Below, in pieces: positions 43,720 through 51,806 of a stretch of DNA of 64,000 nucleotides (position 1 is the first letter of the stretch; each line of letters opens with the position of its first letter). The position numbers and the translations under genes were made by a program. Source of the stretch: an uncultured Faecalibacterium sp. (GTDB taxonomy: Bacteria; Bacillota; Clostridia; Oscillospirales; Ruminococcaceae); the NCBI GenBank assembly GCA_934513205.1, contig CAKSWU010000001.1, forward strand, positions 212,273 to 276,272, written 5' to 3'. The notes under the pieces were generated by a model. That model saw nothing but the letters and a program-made list of their open reading frames with translations. It searched no databases and was not told the DNA's origin.

Positions 43720-43850
43720 AACGTTTTCCTCCTCATATTTTTTTCCGTTCATTCCGATCTTTCGATCCTGTTGCGGATATCAGATACCGGTCTTTCCCAT
43801 CCGGGGGCCAGTCTCTTTCCTTTATTCGTCAGTGAGGGTCTCATCAGGAG

Positions 43851-43955
43851 AAAAAAGCAGCGTCAGAACGCACCAAAGCACGCCCTGCCCGGTCGGCCCC
43901 CACAGGGGACGCCTGCAAAGCGTGCTGTTCTGGTGCAAGCGTTTCTGACGCTGCT
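43851..43955 (-). terminator. Large terminator-like hairpin in the operon leader
   Basis: Arms at 43856-43884 and about 43921-43955 pair imperfectly, with a perfect outer 11-bp stem AGCAGCGTCAG/CTGACGCTGCT. On the minus strand the stem is followed by six T, about 130 bases before the first gene of the type VII-like operon. With the promoter at 44144 it has the layout of an attenuator. Confidence 0.65.
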
Positions 43956-44143
43956 TAGATTTTCCTGTTCAAAACAATGCCGCATTTTATAATACCCCTA
44001 TTATAAAATCGCTTGCTGCACTTCTCTGTCCGTCCCCGGGTGCTCTGCGGCCGCAAGCCGCATCAAACGCCCCCCGGAGCCTGTTCCCTCCAAGCTGAGC
44101 CGTTCAGCAGAACCGCATAAAACGGTGTCTGAAAACTATTTTT

Positions 44144-44172
44144 ATTATAGCGCAAAGCCGCAGGTGGGTCAA
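44144..44172 (-). promoter_or_regulatory. Promoter of the type VII-like operon
   Basis: On the minus strand TTGACC, 17 bases, TATAAT, giving a leader of about 420 bases. A second -10-like TATAAT is at about 44001 without a good -35. The 612 bases between 43720 and 44331 hold this promoter, the attenuator-like hairpin and no convincing gene. Confidence 0.7.
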
Positions 44173-44331
44173 GAAAGATGTCGGATTCTCCCGAAAAAAC
44201 TTTTTCGCTTCCATGAACAAGCCGCCCTTGCAAAGCGCCGCCTGCCGCAGTAAAATAGACCCGGCGGACCCGCAAAAAAGCCGGTCCCGCCTGACTTTTT
44301 TACACATCACCCCTCACAGGAGGACCTTGCC

Positions 44332-45648
44332 ATGATCCAAAACGACATTCGCGAACTGCTGCGCTTTCTTGACCGCAACCCCACCGCCTACCACACCGTT
44401 GCCTCTGTGCGGGAGATCCTGCAGGCAGAGGGCTTTTCCGAGCTGCTGGAAAGCCGGAAATGGCAGCTGGAACCGGGCCGGGGATACTTCGTCTGCCGCA
44501 ACGGCTCCAGCATCATCGCGTTCCGCATGGGCACCCGGCTGCAGGATTACAGCTTCAATGTGGCTGCCGCCCACACCGACTCGCCCTGCTTCCGCATCAA
44601 AGAGAACGCCGAGCTGCACACCGGTCAGAAGTATACCCGGCTGAACACCGAAGGCTACGGCGGCATGCTCTGCGCCACATGGATGGACCGTCCGCTGTCG
44701 ATCGCGGGCCGGGTGCTGGTAAAGGAGGGGGATGTCATCACCTCCCGTCTGGTGGCACCGGACCGGGACCTGCTGATGATCCCCAGTGTCGCCATCCACA
44801 TGGACCGGGACGCCAACGACAAGGCCAGCTTCAACAAGCAGGTGGACATGCTGCCCCTGCTGGGCGGCGGCACCGAGGAAGGGGTGCTGAAACGGCTCAT
44901 CGCGCAGCAGCTGCAGGTGGACGAGGACCGGATCCTTGGCAGCGACCTGTTTTTGTGCATCCGCGAAAAGGCTGCCGTGTGGGGCTGCAACGAGGAGTTT
45001 CTCTCCTCCGGTCGTCTGGACGACCAGCAATGCGTGTTCGGCATCCTGAAAGGCCTTTTGCAGGGCCGCTGCGCCGACTCCATCAACGTCGCAGCCTTTT
45101 TTGACAACGAGGAAGTCGGCTCCGGCACCAAGCAGGGCGCAGCGTCCACCTTCCTGTACGATGTGCTGCACCGCATTGCGCAGCAGGTGGGCGGCACCGA
45201 TGAGGACTTTCACCGGGCAGTGGCGTCCAGCTTCATGGTCAGTGCCGACAATGCCCACGCGGTGCACCCCAACCACCCGGAGCACACCGATGCCACCAAC
45301 TGCGTCTACATGAACGAAGGTGTGGTCGTCAAGACCCATGCCGGGCAGAAATACACCAGTGACGGCATGAGCATCGCAGCGGCAAGGGAGCTGGCAGCCC
45401 GGGCGGGGGTCCCGCTGCAATTCTTTGCCAACCGCTCCGACAAGGCCGGCGGCAGCACACTGGGCAATCTGGCCATGGCGCAGGTCTCCATGAACTGCGT
45501 GGACATCGGTCTGCCGCAGCTTGCCATGCACTCCTGCTACGAGACCGCCGGGGTGCAGGACATCCTGTCTTTGATCCGTCTGATGAAGGAATTTTTCAGC
45601 AGTCACTTTGAAGAGACCGCCTTCGGCACCCTTTCCATCCGCAACTGA
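44332..45648 (+). CDS. M18 family aminopeptidase
   Basis: 438 residues, zinc aminopeptidase of the aspartyl-aminopeptidase family acting in the cytoplasm. Metal and catalytic motifs are AAAHTDSPCFRIK at about 83, FFDNEEVGSGTKQGA at about 260 and SADNAHAVHPNHPEH at about 304, followed by FFANRSDKAGGSTLG. The full length and the conserved metal ligands indicate an active enzyme. ATG 44332 has AGGAGG 8 bases upstream. Confidence 0.94.
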   Translation: MIQNDIRELLRFLDRNPTAYHTVASVREILQAEGFSELLESRKWQLEPGRGYFVCRNGSSIIAFRMGTRLQDYSFNVAAAHTDSPCFRIKENAELHTGQKYTRLNTEGYGGMLCATWMDRPLSIAGRVLVKEGDVITSRLVAPDRDLLMIPSVAIHMDRDANDKASFNKQVDMLPLLGGGTEEGVLKRLIAQQLQVDEDRILGSDLFLCIREKAAVWGCNEEFLSSGRLDDQQCVFGILKGLLQGRCADSINVAAFFDNEEVGSGTKQGAASTFLYDVLHRIAQQVGGTDEDFHRAVASSFMVSADNAHAVHPNHPEHTDATNCVYMNEGVVVKTHAGQKYTSDGMSIAAARELAARAGVPLQFFANRSDKAGGSTLGNLAMAQVSMNCVDIGLPQLAMHSCYETAGVQDILSLIRLMKEFFSSHFEETAFGTLSIRN

Positions 45649-45651
45649 AAC

Positions 45652-45694
45652 ACGCCCCGGCCGCTGCCGAAAAATGCAGCTGCCGGGGCGTTTG
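45652..45694. terminator. Terminator between the peptidase and the binding lipoprotein
   Basis: ACGCCCCGGC pairs with GCCGGGGCGT around a 20-base loop, ending in TTT. It lies between convergent genes. Confidence 0.7.
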
Positions 45695-45717
45695 CATGCA
45701 GAATTTTTCGCGGGGCG

Positions 45718-46758
45718 TTACCCTGCGGTCCAGTAGAAATCCTCGCCGGGCAGCGCGCCGCCCACGGCAGCGGGGTCTGCCTCAAACAGCACCTGCAGAT
45801 AGCCGTCGGCGTCCGCCTTCAGCTCTGCGCCGGTCAGGCAGACGATGTTGCAGTCGGGCAGTGCCTTCTTTGCGATGGCGGCCTTTGCCACCACGCCCTG
45901 CTCTTCGCACAGGGCAGCGGTACCGTCCAGATCCGTATTGGCAGCCTCCACGCTCTTTGCGTAGTCGGTCAGGAACGCCGCCACCACGTCCGGATGCTGC
46001 TGCGCATACTCCTTGCGCACCACGGTCACTCCGGTGATGAGCCGGGTATCCGCCGTCTTGTCCCACTCTTCGGTCAGGTCCAGTGCCACCCGCAGGGTGT
46101 CATCCTTCAGCCCGGCGGCTGTGACATAGGGCTGGGGCAGCACGGCAATGGCGTCCTCGCGGTTTGCCATCTGCGCCGTGACCTCGGTGGCCTCGCTGCA
46201 ATACTCGATGGTCACGTCCTTGTCCGGGTCCATGCCGTTGGCCTTCAGCAGATAGCGCAGCACATATTCCGGAGTGGTGCCCTTGCCGGTGGACAGGATG
46301 GTGCGGCCCTTCAGGTCGGTCATGGAATGAATGGTGTCGCCCTTTTCCACCACATACAGAACGCCCAGCGTGTTCACCGCCACGGCCTGAATGCCGCCGT
46401 TGGTTTTCTGGTACAGGGTCGCTGCCAGATTGGCCGGGATGGCAGCCACGTCCAGCTCTCCCTTCATCAGCAGCGGCACGATCTCATCTGCCGCACCGTA
46501 GAGCTGCAGGTCATAGTCCATGGCGGCAGTCCCGTCCTGCTCCATCGAGAGCAGGTTGACCAGCCCCATGGTCGTGGGGCCTTTCAGTCCCGCAATGCGC
46601 AGGGAGTCCGCCGAGAGCGGCTGTGCTTCCGATGCGCCGGAAGCCGCCGCAGAGGATGCTGCCCCGGACGACGCCGCACCCGAAGAAGCGGCACCGCCGC
46701 AGCCGGCAAGGCCCAGCACCATGGTCAGTGCCAGCAAAAGAGAAACGATTTTTTTCAT
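45718..46758 (-). CDS. Orphan ABC substrate-binding lipoprotein (NMT1/SsuA-like)
   Basis: 346 residues. Signal peptide and lipobox (LLALTMVLGLAGC) are followed by a Ser/Ala-rich linker. The mature part has LRIAGLKGPTTMGL, KGELDVAAIPANLAATLY at about 100, and DLKGRTILSTGKGTTPEYVLRY at about 140, typical of the type 2 periplasmic fold for nitrate, sulfonate or thiamine precursors. No permease or ATPase is adjacent, so the ligand and partner are unknown. ATG 46758 begins the signal sequence; the open frame to 46827 is not used. The untranslated leader 46790-46845 can form a stem closed by GACCG/CGGTC. Confidence 0.85.
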   Translation of the reverse strand: MKKIVSLLLALTMVLGLAGCGGAASSGAASSGAASSAAASGASEAQPLSADSLRIAGLKGPTTMGLVNLLSMEQDGTAAMDYDLQLYGAADEIVPLLMKGELDVAAIPANLAATLYQKTNGGIQAVAVNTLGVLYVVEKGDTIHSMTDLKGRTILSTGKGTTPEYVLRYLLKANGMDPDKDVTIEYCSEATEVTAQMANREDAIAVLPQPYVTAAGLKDDTLRVALDLTEEWDKTADTRLITGVTVVRKEYAQQHPDVVAAFLTDYAKSVEAANTDLDGTAALCEEQGVVAKAAIAKKALPDCNIVCLTGAELKADADGYLQVLFEADPAAVGGALPGEDFYWTAG

Positions 46759-46873
46759 GGATGATTGATCCCTCATCTTTCCCAAAGACCGCGCCCCTTC
46801 CCTGCCGGAACGTCCCTGCAGCGGCATGGGTCGGTCTTTTTTAAAATTTTACAGAGCAAATTCTCAAAATCAT

Positions 46874-46902
46874 TTGCTTTGCGCGTCTAAGTTTACTATA
46901 AT
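46874..46902 (+). promoter_or_regulatory. Promoter of the Crp/Fnr regulator
   Basis: TTGCTT, 17 bases, TATAAT, 78 bases before the start codon. Confidence 0.7.
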
Positions 46903-46980
46903 AAGAATAAAAATACCGTTGCGTGTGCAACGGAATTGCAGGAGGGCTGTGGGAGCCTGCTTTCTTCCCACAGAATTGCG

Positions 46981-47661
46981 ATGAATAACTATTTTCCGCT
47001 GTTAGGTTCCACCTCGTTGTTCGCCGGACTGACCGAGGACCAGCTGCAGACGCTGCTGGCCCAGCTGGGTGCTGTGGTGCGCAGCTACGGCAAGGGCGAA
47101 GCGCTTGTGCTGGCGGGAGAGCCCAGCCACCGGGTAGGCGTAGTGCTTGCCGGCCGGCTGGAAGCCTACCGCCCGGCTCCGGGGGGCGCGCGCATCCCCA
47201 TCACCCACATGGGCCCGGGCGGGGTGTTCGGCGATGTGCTGGGCGGCAGCAGTCTGTTCAGCCCGGTGACGGTGCTGGCGGCTGACCCTTGCGAGGTGCT
47301 GCTGATCCCCTACGAGCGGCTGCTGCTGTCCGACGGCAGCCCCGCCCATCAGCAGGTGGTGCAGAATCTGGTGCGCACCATCAGCGACAAATACTTCTCG
47401 CTTTCCCACCGCATCGACCTTCTGGTGTTGAAAAGTCTGCGGGCCAAGGTGTGCGCCTATCTTCTTGGCGAGGCCGAGCGGGCCGGCAGCATGACCTTCA
47501 GCATCCCGTTCTCCCGCATCCAGCTGGCAGACTACCTGAACTGCGACCGCAGCGCCCTTTCCCGCGAGCTGAGCCAGATGCAACGGGACGGCCTGCTGGA
47601 CACCTACAAAAGCAGCTTCAAGCTGCTGGAGCCGGATGTGCTGCGGCAGATGGTGCAGTGA
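46981..47661 (+). CDS. Crp/Fnr-family transcriptional regulator
   Basis: 226 residues. The N-terminal cyclic-nucleotide-binding-like fold (about 15-125) has GEALVLAGEPSHRVGVVLAGRLEAYR and GPGGVFGDVLGGSS. The C-terminal winged helix has SRIQLADYLNCDRSALSRELSQMQRDGLL at about 180. No Fnr-type cysteine cluster is seen at the N-terminus, so oxygen sensing by an iron-sulfur cluster is unlikely. ATG 46981 is the best start although no strong ribosome site precedes it; an in-frame TTG lies at 46936. Confidence 0.9.
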   Translation: MNNYFPLLGSTSLFAGLTEDQLQTLLAQLGAVVRSYGKGEALVLAGEPSHRVGVVLAGRLEAYRPAPGGARIPITHMGPGGVFGDVLGGSSLFSPVTVLAADPCEVLLIPYERLLLSDGSPAHQQVVQNLVRTISDKYFSLSHRIDLLVLKSLRAKVCAYLLGEAERAGSMTFSIPFSRIQLADYLNCDRSALSRELSQMQRDGLLDTYKSSFKLLEPDVLRQMVQ

Positions 47662-47662
47662 A

Positions 47663-47707
47663 ACCCTCTCAGGCGCTTCGCGCCTACGATGACTGAGAGG
47701 GTCATTT
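47663..47707 (+). terminator. Hairpin after the Crp/Fnr gene
   Basis: ACCCTCTCA pairs with TGAGAGGGT around a GGCGC/GCGCC inner stem, followed by CATTTT. It ends 24 bases before the glycosyltransferase start. Confidence 0.7.
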
Positions 47708-47731
47708 TACAAAAAGGAGCTCATTATAATT

Positions 47732-48712
47732 ATGCCCAAACCGATTTTATGGATCGTGATCCCCTGTTACAACGAGGAGCAGGTTCTGCCCATCACGGCC
47801 CCCCTGTTTCTGGAAAAAATCAACCATCTGGCCGCCCGGGGTCTTGTCAGCGATCAGAGCCGCGTGCTGTTCGTCAACGATGGCTCCAAGGACAAAACGT
47901 GGGAGCTGATCCAGGGCTTTGCCGCGCAGGATGAGCATTTCATCGGCATTGCCCAGAGCCGCAACCGGGGCCACCAGAACGCCGTGCTGGCAGGTTTGAT
48001 GGAGGCGCTGCACAGCGGCAGCTGCGATGTCACCATCTCCATCGACTGCGATGGGCAGGACGACATCAACGCCATGGACGAGATGGTGCAGAAATATCTG
48101 GACGGTGCCGAGGTGGTCTACGGGGTGCGCAGCCGCCGGGACACCGACACTTTCTTCAAGCGGTTCACCGCCGAGGGCTTCTATCATGTGATGAACGCGC
48201 TGGGTGCCGACATCGTGTTCAACCACGCCGACTACCGTCTCATCAGCACCCGCGTGCTGGAGAGCTTTGCCGACTACCACGAGGTGAACATTTTCCTGCG
48301 GGGTATGGTGCCGCTGGTGGGCTTCCGCAGCGATGTGGTCACCTACGAGCGTCACGAGCGTCTGGCAGGCGAAAGTCACTATCCCCTGAGCAAGATGCTG
48401 GCGCTGGCCTTCGATGGCATCACCAGCCTGTCCAACAAGCCCATCCGCATCATCACCGGGGCTGGCATCGTGGTCAGTCTCATCGGTTTCATCGGGGTCA
48501 TCTGGGCCATCGTGTGCGCCGCCATGGGCAGCAGCGTGGCAGGCTGGGCCTCCATCGTGTGCATCGTCTGCTTCATGGGCGGTGTGCAGCTGGTGTGTCT
48601 GGGCGTCATCGGCGAATATATCGGCAAGATCTACATGGAGACCAAATCCCGCCCGCGCTACATCATCTCGGAGCGCACATGGGCACCGTATGAAAGGAAC
48701 TATCACGGATGA
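47732..48712 (+). CDS. GT2 glycosyltransferase, GtrB/DPM1-like, with two membrane helices
   Basis: 326 residues. The N-terminal GT-A domain has IVIPCYNEEQVLP, FVNDGSKDKTW, SRNRGHQNAVLAGL and SIDCDGQDD (metal-binding DxD-like). Two C-terminal helices at about 235-255 and 268-290 hold it in the membrane. Such enzymes transfer a sugar to undecaprenyl phosphate for surface polymer decoration. AAAGGAG lies upstream of ATG 47732. It overlaps the next gene as ATGA. Confidence 0.9.
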   Translation: MPKPILWIVIPCYNEEQVLPITAPLFLEKINHLAARGLVSDQSRVLFVNDGSKDKTWELIQGFAAQDEHFIGIAQSRNRGHQNAVLAGLMEALHSGSCDVTISIDCDGQDDINAMDEMVQKYLDGAEVVYGVRSRRDTDTFFKRFTAEGFYHVMNALGADIVFNHADYRLISTRVLESFADYHEVNIFLRGMVPLVGFRSDVVTYERHERLAGESHYPLSKMLALAFDGITSLSNKPIRIITGAGIVVSLIGFIGVIWAIVCAAMGSSVAGWASIVCIVCFMGGVQLVCLGVIGEYIGKIYMETKSRPRYIISERTWAPYERNYHG

Positions 48713-49293
48713 ACAAACAAAGCTGGAAGGGCAGCACCCTTCTCAACCCGGAGCCGCCGGTGCTGGTGTCCTGCGGAGGGCTGGACAAACCCAACCTGAT
48801 CACCATCGGCTGGACCGGCACCATTTGCACCCAGCCCAGCATGGTGTCCATCAGCGTGCGTCCGGAGCGTTACAGCCACCACCTCATCAAGGAGAGCGGG
48901 CAGTTTGCCATCAACCTGCCCACCGAGGCGCTGGTGCGTTCGGTGGACTGGTGCGGCGTGAAAAGCGGCCGGGATGTGGACAAGTTTGCCGCCTGCGGCC
49001 TGCACGCCGCCCCCGGCAGCGTGCTGACCGGCTGCCCCATTCTGCAGGAAAGCCCGGTGAATCTGGAATGCCGGGTCACGCAGGTCATCCCGCTGGGCAG
49101 CCACGACCTGTTCCTGGCTGAGGTGGCTGCCTGCGACGTGGACGAAAGCCTGCTGGACGAAAACGGCAGGCTGTGTCTGGACAGGGCCGGCCTCATCGTT
49201 TACAGTCACGGCGAGTATCTGTCGCTGGGCCGAAAGCTGGGCACCTTTGGTTACAGCGTGCGCAAGAAAAAGACCGCAAAACGCAAAAAATAG
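48709..49293 (+). CDS. Flavin-reductase-like FMN-binding split-barrel protein
   Basis: 194 residues. The fold is indicated by PVLVSCGGLDKPNLITIGWTGTICTQPSMVSISVRPERYSH, then FAINLPTEALV and the CGVKSGRDVDKFAACGL segment near 80. These proteins bind FMN and often reduce it or a small substrate. The Lys-rich C-terminus (RKKKTAKRKK) is unusual and may bind nucleic acid or membrane lipids. It is coupled to the glycosyltransferase gene; no functional link is evident. Confidence 0.86.
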   Translation: MNKQSWKGSTLLNPEPPVLVSCGGLDKPNLITIGWTGTICTQPSMVSISVRPERYSHHLIKESGQFAINLPTEALVRSVDWCGVKSGRDVDKFAACGLHAAPGSVLTGCPILQESPVNLECRVTQVIPLGSHDLFLAEVAACDVDESLLDENGRLCLDRAGLIVYSHGEYLSLGRKLGTFGYSVRKKKTAKRKK

Positions 49294-49294
49294 C

Positions 49295-49329
49295 AAAAAG
49301 GCCAGAACCTTCAGGGTTCTGGCCTTTTT
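49295..49329. terminator. Bidirectional terminator
   Basis: A near-perfect inverted repeat AAAAAGGCCAGAACC/GGTTCTGGCCTTTTT between convergent genes. Confidence 0.9.
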
Positions 49330-49330
49330 G

Positions 49331-50587
49331 TTATGCAAGGATGCAGCCCGGGCTTTCTTCCCCAACCAGTGCCACAGCCACATCGTTGACGTTGGTGCCG
49401 GTGGCGCCTGTGATGACCAGCCCCTCCACGGCCTGCAGGGCGTGGTAGGCATCGTTGTTTTGCAGGGTGTCGAACACATCCCATCCCGCCAATCTCAGCG
49501 CTGCGGCGGCATCGCCGTCCACATAGCCCCCAGCGGCATCGGTGGGACCATCGGTGCCGTCGCTGCCCACCGAGAACACTGCCGCGTTCTGCCCTGCAAT
49601 GGCGGGAGCTGCCGCAAGGGCAAGCTCCTGATTGCGTCCGCCCAGACCCTTGCCGGTCAGGTGCACCACCGTCTCGCCGCCTGCGATATAGGCCAGCTTT
49701 TTGCCCTGCCCCGCATGGGTGCAGGCGATGGAGCCCAAAAAGCGGCCTGCTTCCCTGGCTTCGCAGCAAAGCCGGTCGGTGAGCACGACCGGCTCATAGC
49801 CCAGCTCCCGGCAGACTTTGGCGGCGGCAGCGCACAACTCCCGGACGCTGCCGGTGATACGGGTGGTCACGTTGTCAAGGGCTTTCGGCGTCTCCTGCGC
49901 CAGCAGCGCCTTTGTCTGTTCTGACAGGTTCAGGTGGTATTTTTCTGCAATGGCAAGTGCCTGTGCACAGGTGGAGCGGTCCGGCACCGCCGGACCGCTG
50001 GCGATCATATCCAGCGGGTCGCCAAGAATATCGCTGAGCACGATGCTGAACACCCTTGCCGGGGCGCAGTGCTGTGCAAACCGCCCGCCCTTGACCCCGG
50101 ACAGCCGCTTGCGGATGGTGTTCATCTCCACGATGTCCGCCCCGCTGGCAAGGAGCTGCCGGGTGATGTCCTGCAGTTCCCTGCCGGGGACAAGCGGCTG
50201 TTCAAACAAAGCGCTGCCGCCGCCGGACAGCAGAAACAGCACCGTGTCCTCTGCGGTCAGCCCCTGCACCAGCGCCAGAGCTTTTTGAGTGGCTGCAAAA
50301 CCCTTGTCATCCGGCACGGGGTGGCCTGCCTCGTAACAGCTGATGCCAGGGATCTCGCCTTTGACATGGCCGTATTTGGTCACCACCACGCCGCCGTCCA
50401 CACGGCCCAGTGCTTCCACGGCAGCGTGCGCCATCTGCCATGCGGCCTTGCCTGCCGCCACCAGCAGCACCCTGCCGCCCTTGGGCCGAAAGTCTTTCAA
50501 TGCACGGCGCACCGCTTCGTCCGGCAGCACCGCCTGAATGCTGGAACGGATGATCGCATCCGCATCCTGCCGCAATGTGAGATTCAT
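49331..50587 (-). CDS. Glycerate 2-kinase (MOFRL family)
   Basis: 418 residues, full length for the GckA/TtuD type. It phosphorylates glycerate to 2-phosphoglycerate. The N-terminal domain has LLVAAGKAAWQMAHAA and GHPVPDDKG, then FLLSGGGSALFEQP at about 118 and NTIRKRLSGVKGGRFA. The C-terminal MOFRL domain has GKGLGGRNQELALA and SVGSDGTDGPTDAAGG near 340-365. ATG 50587 has AAGGAGG upstream. TATACT at about 50733-50738 on the minus strand may be its -10. Confidence 0.93.
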   Translation of the reverse strand: MNLTLRQDADAIIRSSIQAVLPDEAVRRALKDFRPKGGRVLLVAAGKAAWQMAHAAVEALGRVDGGVVVTKYGHVKGEIPGISCYEAGHPVPDDKGFAATQKALALVQGLTAEDTVLFLLSGGGSALFEQPLVPGRELQDITRQLLASGADIVEMNTIRKRLSGVKGGRFAQHCAPARVFSIVLSDILGDPLDMIASGPAVPDRSTCAQALAIAEKYHLNLSEQTKALLAQETPKALDNVTTRITGSVRELCAAAAKVCRELGYEPVVLTDRLCCEAREAGRFLGSIACTHAGQGKKLAYIAGGETVVHLTGKGLGGRNQELALAAAPAIAGQNAAVFSVGSDGTDGPTDAAGGYVDGDAAAALRLAGWDVFDTLQNNDAYHALQAVEGLVITGATGTNVNDVAVALVGEESPGCILA

Positions 50588-50737
50588 GGAACCAACCTCC
50601 TTATCACGATCCAGCTCCGGTCATAGCAGTCCCAGCGCCTTGCCGATGATGTCCTGTCTGTGCCGCTTTGTGCAGACCATCGTTGGTCCATAATGCCATG
50701 ATCCAAAACGCCTCCTGCGTGTTTTTGACCCCAGTAT

Positions 50738-50786
50738 AGCACAAAAGCAGCGGACATTCACCCGCAGCTGCTTTTGTGCTGTAAAA
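50738..50786. terminator. Palindromic hairpin upstream of glycerate kinase
   Basis: AGCACAAAAGCAGC pairs with GCAGCTGCTTTTGTGCT-like sequence and is followed on the plus strand by GTAAAAAAG. It overlaps the presumed kinase promoter. The rest of 50588-50900 shows no recognisable gene. Confidence 0.6.
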
Positions 50787-50908
50787 AAGCGAAGAAAGAA
50801 CTCCGGCATACAAAAGTCGAGCACGCTTTGCCAGCGCTTTTTGCCCCCTCGGATGAGCAGCTTTTCCCCTTTGACCCATGCAAGCCCGGCTTCATGGGCT
50901 TTACAGGA

Positions 50909-51259
50909 CATCCTTTCCAACAGCTGATTGCCCTGTTCGGTGCCGCCAACGAGAGCGTCTACTACACCGATTTTGCCGTGCGCTCCTTCCGCATCTACCT
51001 GTGCATGATCATTCTGGCCTGTGTCAACAAGGCGTGCTTCATCTTTTTGCAGGCCATGGGCAAGGCAGCGGAATCCACCACCCTGTCCATGGTGCGTGAG
51101 GTAGTGTTCGGCGTGGGCTTTGCCCTGCTGCTGCCCCGGTTCTTCGGGCTGGACGGTGTACTGTACTCCATGCCCCTGTCGGATATCCTCACCTTCCTGA
51201 TCGCTGGCTATCTGATCTGCAAAACCTACCGTGAACTGAGCACGAAAGGAGAAGTCTAA
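50909..51259 (+). pseudogene. MATE efflux transporter, C-terminal remnant
   Basis: About 116 residues align in character with the last three or four helices of MATE-family multidrug/Na+ exporters: QQLIALFGA, the VRSFRIYLCMIILACVNKACFIFLQAMGKA helix pair, SMVREVVFG and LLLPRFFGLDGVLYSMPLSDILTFLIAGYL. Normal MATE proteins have about 450 residues and twelve helices, so roughly three quarters is missing. The open frame continues upstream to 50774 but that part has no MATE character and no start with a good ribosome site. Confidence 0.82.
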
Positions 51260-51363
51260 TGGAAAAACGCATCATCACCATCAGCCGCGAGTTTGGCAGC
51301 GGCGGCAGAACCATCGGCAGTCCTCCCGGTAGACGTTCCTACGGGTTGGGAACCGCGCACTAA
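51259..51363 (+). pseudogene. Cytidylate-kinase-like gene cut after about 20 codons
   Basis: ATG 51259 overlaps the stop of the MATE remnant (TAATG) and has AAAGGAGAAG before it. The first 20 residues, MEKRIITISREFGSGGRTIG, are the start of the cytidylate-kinase-like family (P-loop GSGG). From about 51319 the sequence passes into the tRNA-associated repeat and the frame stops at 51363. The family normally has about 200 residues. The junction marks a deletion or insertion at the repeat. Confidence 0.8.
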
Positions 51364-51499
51364 CAAAAGCCCCACTGGGGCTTTTGTTGCCCCGCCTGCG
51401 GCGTGGCCGTGCTGTTCAAGTCCTCTTATCCGCTGTTGCAGCTAAAGGGAAATAGTCATGTAAAACAAAAAAGACAGCTACCAAAAGCTGTCTTCCTTG
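51319..51499 (+). repeat. tRNA-associated repeat element next to tRNA-Leu
   Basis: The element contains CGGTAGACGTTCCTACGGG (51327), a strong hairpin (AACAAAAGCCCC/GGGGCTTTTGTT, 51362-51389), GCCTGCGGCGTGGCCGTGCT, and at 51414-51433 a perfect 20-base copy of the tRNA-Leu 3' end in the opposite orientation to the gene. A hairpin AAGACAGCT/AGCTGTCTT (51470-51494) follows and can end tRNA transcription. Module order matches the repeats at 11822-12437. Confidence 0.8.
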
Positions 51500-51586
51500 T
51501 GGTGCGGATAAGAGGACTTGAACCTCCACCGAGTTGCCCCGATTAGAACCTGAATCTAACGCGTCTGCCAATTCCGCCATATCCGC
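51500..51586 (-). tRNA. tRNA-Leu (anticodon CAG)
   Basis: 87 bases with CCA and the long variable arm of a class II tRNA. The acceptor is GCGGATA pairing with TATCCGC. The anticodon arm TTAGA-TTCAGGT-TCTAA gives CAG. TATAAT on the minus strand at 51631-51636 is a likely -10. Confidence 0.95.
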
Positions 51587-51806
51587 ATATTCTGTTGTGT
51601 TCGCGAGCCGTGACGCTCGGAACGATAGTTATTATACCAGATATCCGGAGAATGTCAAGCGCTTTTTGCGAAAAACTTTCTTCTTTTTTCAAAACATCAT
51701 ACTTTCGTCAAAAACCACTGCAAGTCAATGTTCGGAACGCTGCGGCGGGCAGAGGGTTCGTTGATTTCCGGGGGTTTTGGGTTCTTTTGTCAAAAGCCGC
51801 GCCGCA

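Noticed and set aside
43851..43955. Attenuator region considered as a T-box or known riboswitch
   Set aside because: No T-box sequence or recognised riboswitch core was found; only hairpin and T-run are supported.
44104..44310. Small open frames on the minus strand upstream of the secretion operon
   Set aside because: They overlap the promoter and show no ribosome site or family likeness.
50588..50700. Possible gene end on the minus strand just before glycerate kinase (frame ending IIGKALGLL)
   Set aside because: The piece is too short to assign and has no start; it may be a remnant but cannot be supported.
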